Assembly (NCBI GenBank): GCA_019090565.1
Contig: JAHRVS010000169.1
Coordinates: 1-7,400 of the forward strand
Origin: Gammaproteobacteria bacterium
GTDB taxonomy: Bacteria > Pseudomonadota > Gammaproteobacteria > Pseudomonadales > UBA3067
DNA length: 7,400 nt
Direction of reading: 5' to 3'
Part shown: piece after piece, positions 6,788 through 7,400 of the stretch
Numbering within the stretch: the first letter of the stretch is position 1
Layout: the number at the start of each line of letters is the position of its first letter
The notes under the pieces: generated by a model
Told to the model about the DNA's origin: nothing
The model's database searches: none
What the model saw: only the letters and a program-made list of their open reading frames with translations
Position numbers and translations under genes: made by a program

Positions 6788-7400
6788 ATGAAACTCGGAT
6801 TAACAGCCAGCTACTTCGGAAAAGAAGTCAATCTTAACCTCGACCTAATCAAACATGCCGAAGCGCTTGGATACGATTCCGCATGGACTGCCGAAGCCTA
6901 TGGTGGCGACGCCGTCACTGCAGCGTCATGGATTCTCGCTAACACCACCAAGATAAAGGTCGGTACCGCCATAATGCAAATGGTTGCACGTACACCCGCC
7001 ACAACCGCCATGACCGCCATGTCACTGAGCCAGCTATCAGGTGGGCGCTTCATCGTCGGGCTTGGCGCCTCTGGCCCCCAGGTTGTAGAAGGTTGGCATG
7101 GCGTGGCCTACGGGCGGCCTATTACCCGAACCCGCGAATACATCGCCATCATGCGTAAAATAATGGCAAGAGAAGGCCCCGTTACTTTCGACGGGTACCA
7201 CTACCAGTTGCCTTACAAAGCCGAAGACGGTACCGGGCTAGGCAAACCGTTAAAGAGTATTTTAAAAGCAGACAATGACATCCCCATATACACGGCATCC
7301 ATCACACCGAATGGCATCGCTTGCGCCGCAGAATGTGCCGATGGCTTTTTCCCCGTATGGATGAACCCCGAAAGAGCGGATATTTTCACCCCTTCTATTA
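6788..7400 (+). CDS. LLM-class F420-dependent oxidoreductase, 3' end cut by window edge
   Basis: The frame runs from ATG 6788 to the edge, giving 204 residues of a protein usually about 340-350 long. It belongs to the luciferase-like monooxygenase (TIM-barrel) superfamily, in the branch that uses F420 and includes mycobacterial Rv3520c-like proteins. Visible signatures are MKLGL at the first strand, LGYDSAWTAEAYGGDA (27-42), VGTAIMQMVARTPATTAM (58-75), LSGGRFIVGLGASGPQVVEGW (83-103), the TREY and AREGPVTFDGYHYQLP block (115-142), and GTGLGKPLKS (148-157). SGPQVVEGW followed by the GLGKPLK loop is typical of the F420 rather than the FMN subgroup, and the position after the F420 biosynthesis genes agrees. 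Its substrate is unknown; it probably reduces or oxidises an organic substrate using F420H2 or F420. Family call strong, cofactor call good, reaction unknown. Confidence 0.9.
   Translation, partial: MKLGLTASYFGKEVNLNLDLIKHAEALGYDSAWTAEAYGGDAVTAASWILANTTKIKVGTAIMQMVARTPATTAMTAMSLSQLSGGRFIVGLGASGPQVVEGWHGVAYGRPITRTREYIAIMRKIMAREGPVTFDGYHYQLPYKAEDGTGLGKPLKSILKADNDIPIYTASITPNGIACAAECADGFFPVWMNPERADIFTPSI

Overview
The window holds a compact coenzyme F420 gene cluster on the + strand. Its order is NADPH:F420 oxidoreductase (npdG) - cofE - cofD - a three-domain cofC/cofG/cofH fusion - an F420-dependent luciferase-like (LLM) oxidoreductase cut by the right edge. To the left lies a divergent, secreted endonuclease/exonuclease/phosphatase (EEP) family protein on the - strand, cut by the left edge. 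The protein style and base composition suggest a Gram-negative bacterium, probably a proteobacterium and perhaps a marine gammaproteobacterium. That is an inference from overall character; no rRNA or marker gene in the window proves it. F420 synthesis is best known from Actinobacteria and methanogens and is patchy in proteobacteria, so horizontal acquisition of the cluster is plausible.

Layout: 1-827 (-) EEP protein with a Sec-type signal peptide. 828-1234 is a 407-base divergent intergenic region with a perfect 16-bp inverted repeat close to the EEP gene, an 18-bp perfect palindrome in the middle, and no convincing gene. 1235-6749 carries four closely packed + strand genes (gaps of 33, -1 and 5 bases). 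After a further 38-base gap with a good ribosome binding site, the LLM gene runs from 6788 off the window. No terminator is visible between 1235 and 7400, so this looks like one operon continuing to the right.

How the genes work together: the CofG and CofH halves of the fusion make the deazaflavin chromophore FO from a ribityl-diaminouracil precursor and tyrosine. The CofC domain at the N-terminus of the same polypeptide activates a three-carbon phosphoacid with GTP. CofD joins the two products to give F420-0 (or a variant), and CofE adds the glutamate tail. NpdG reduces F420 with NADPH, and the LLM oxidoreductase is a likely consumer of F420H2. The window therefore encodes a self-contained route for making, charging and using the cofactor. 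The most unusual item is the single ~1008-residue polypeptide that makes both substrates of CofD. A second open question is which three-carbon acid is used, since CofE here lacks the C-terminal reductase domain of actinobacterial FbiB.
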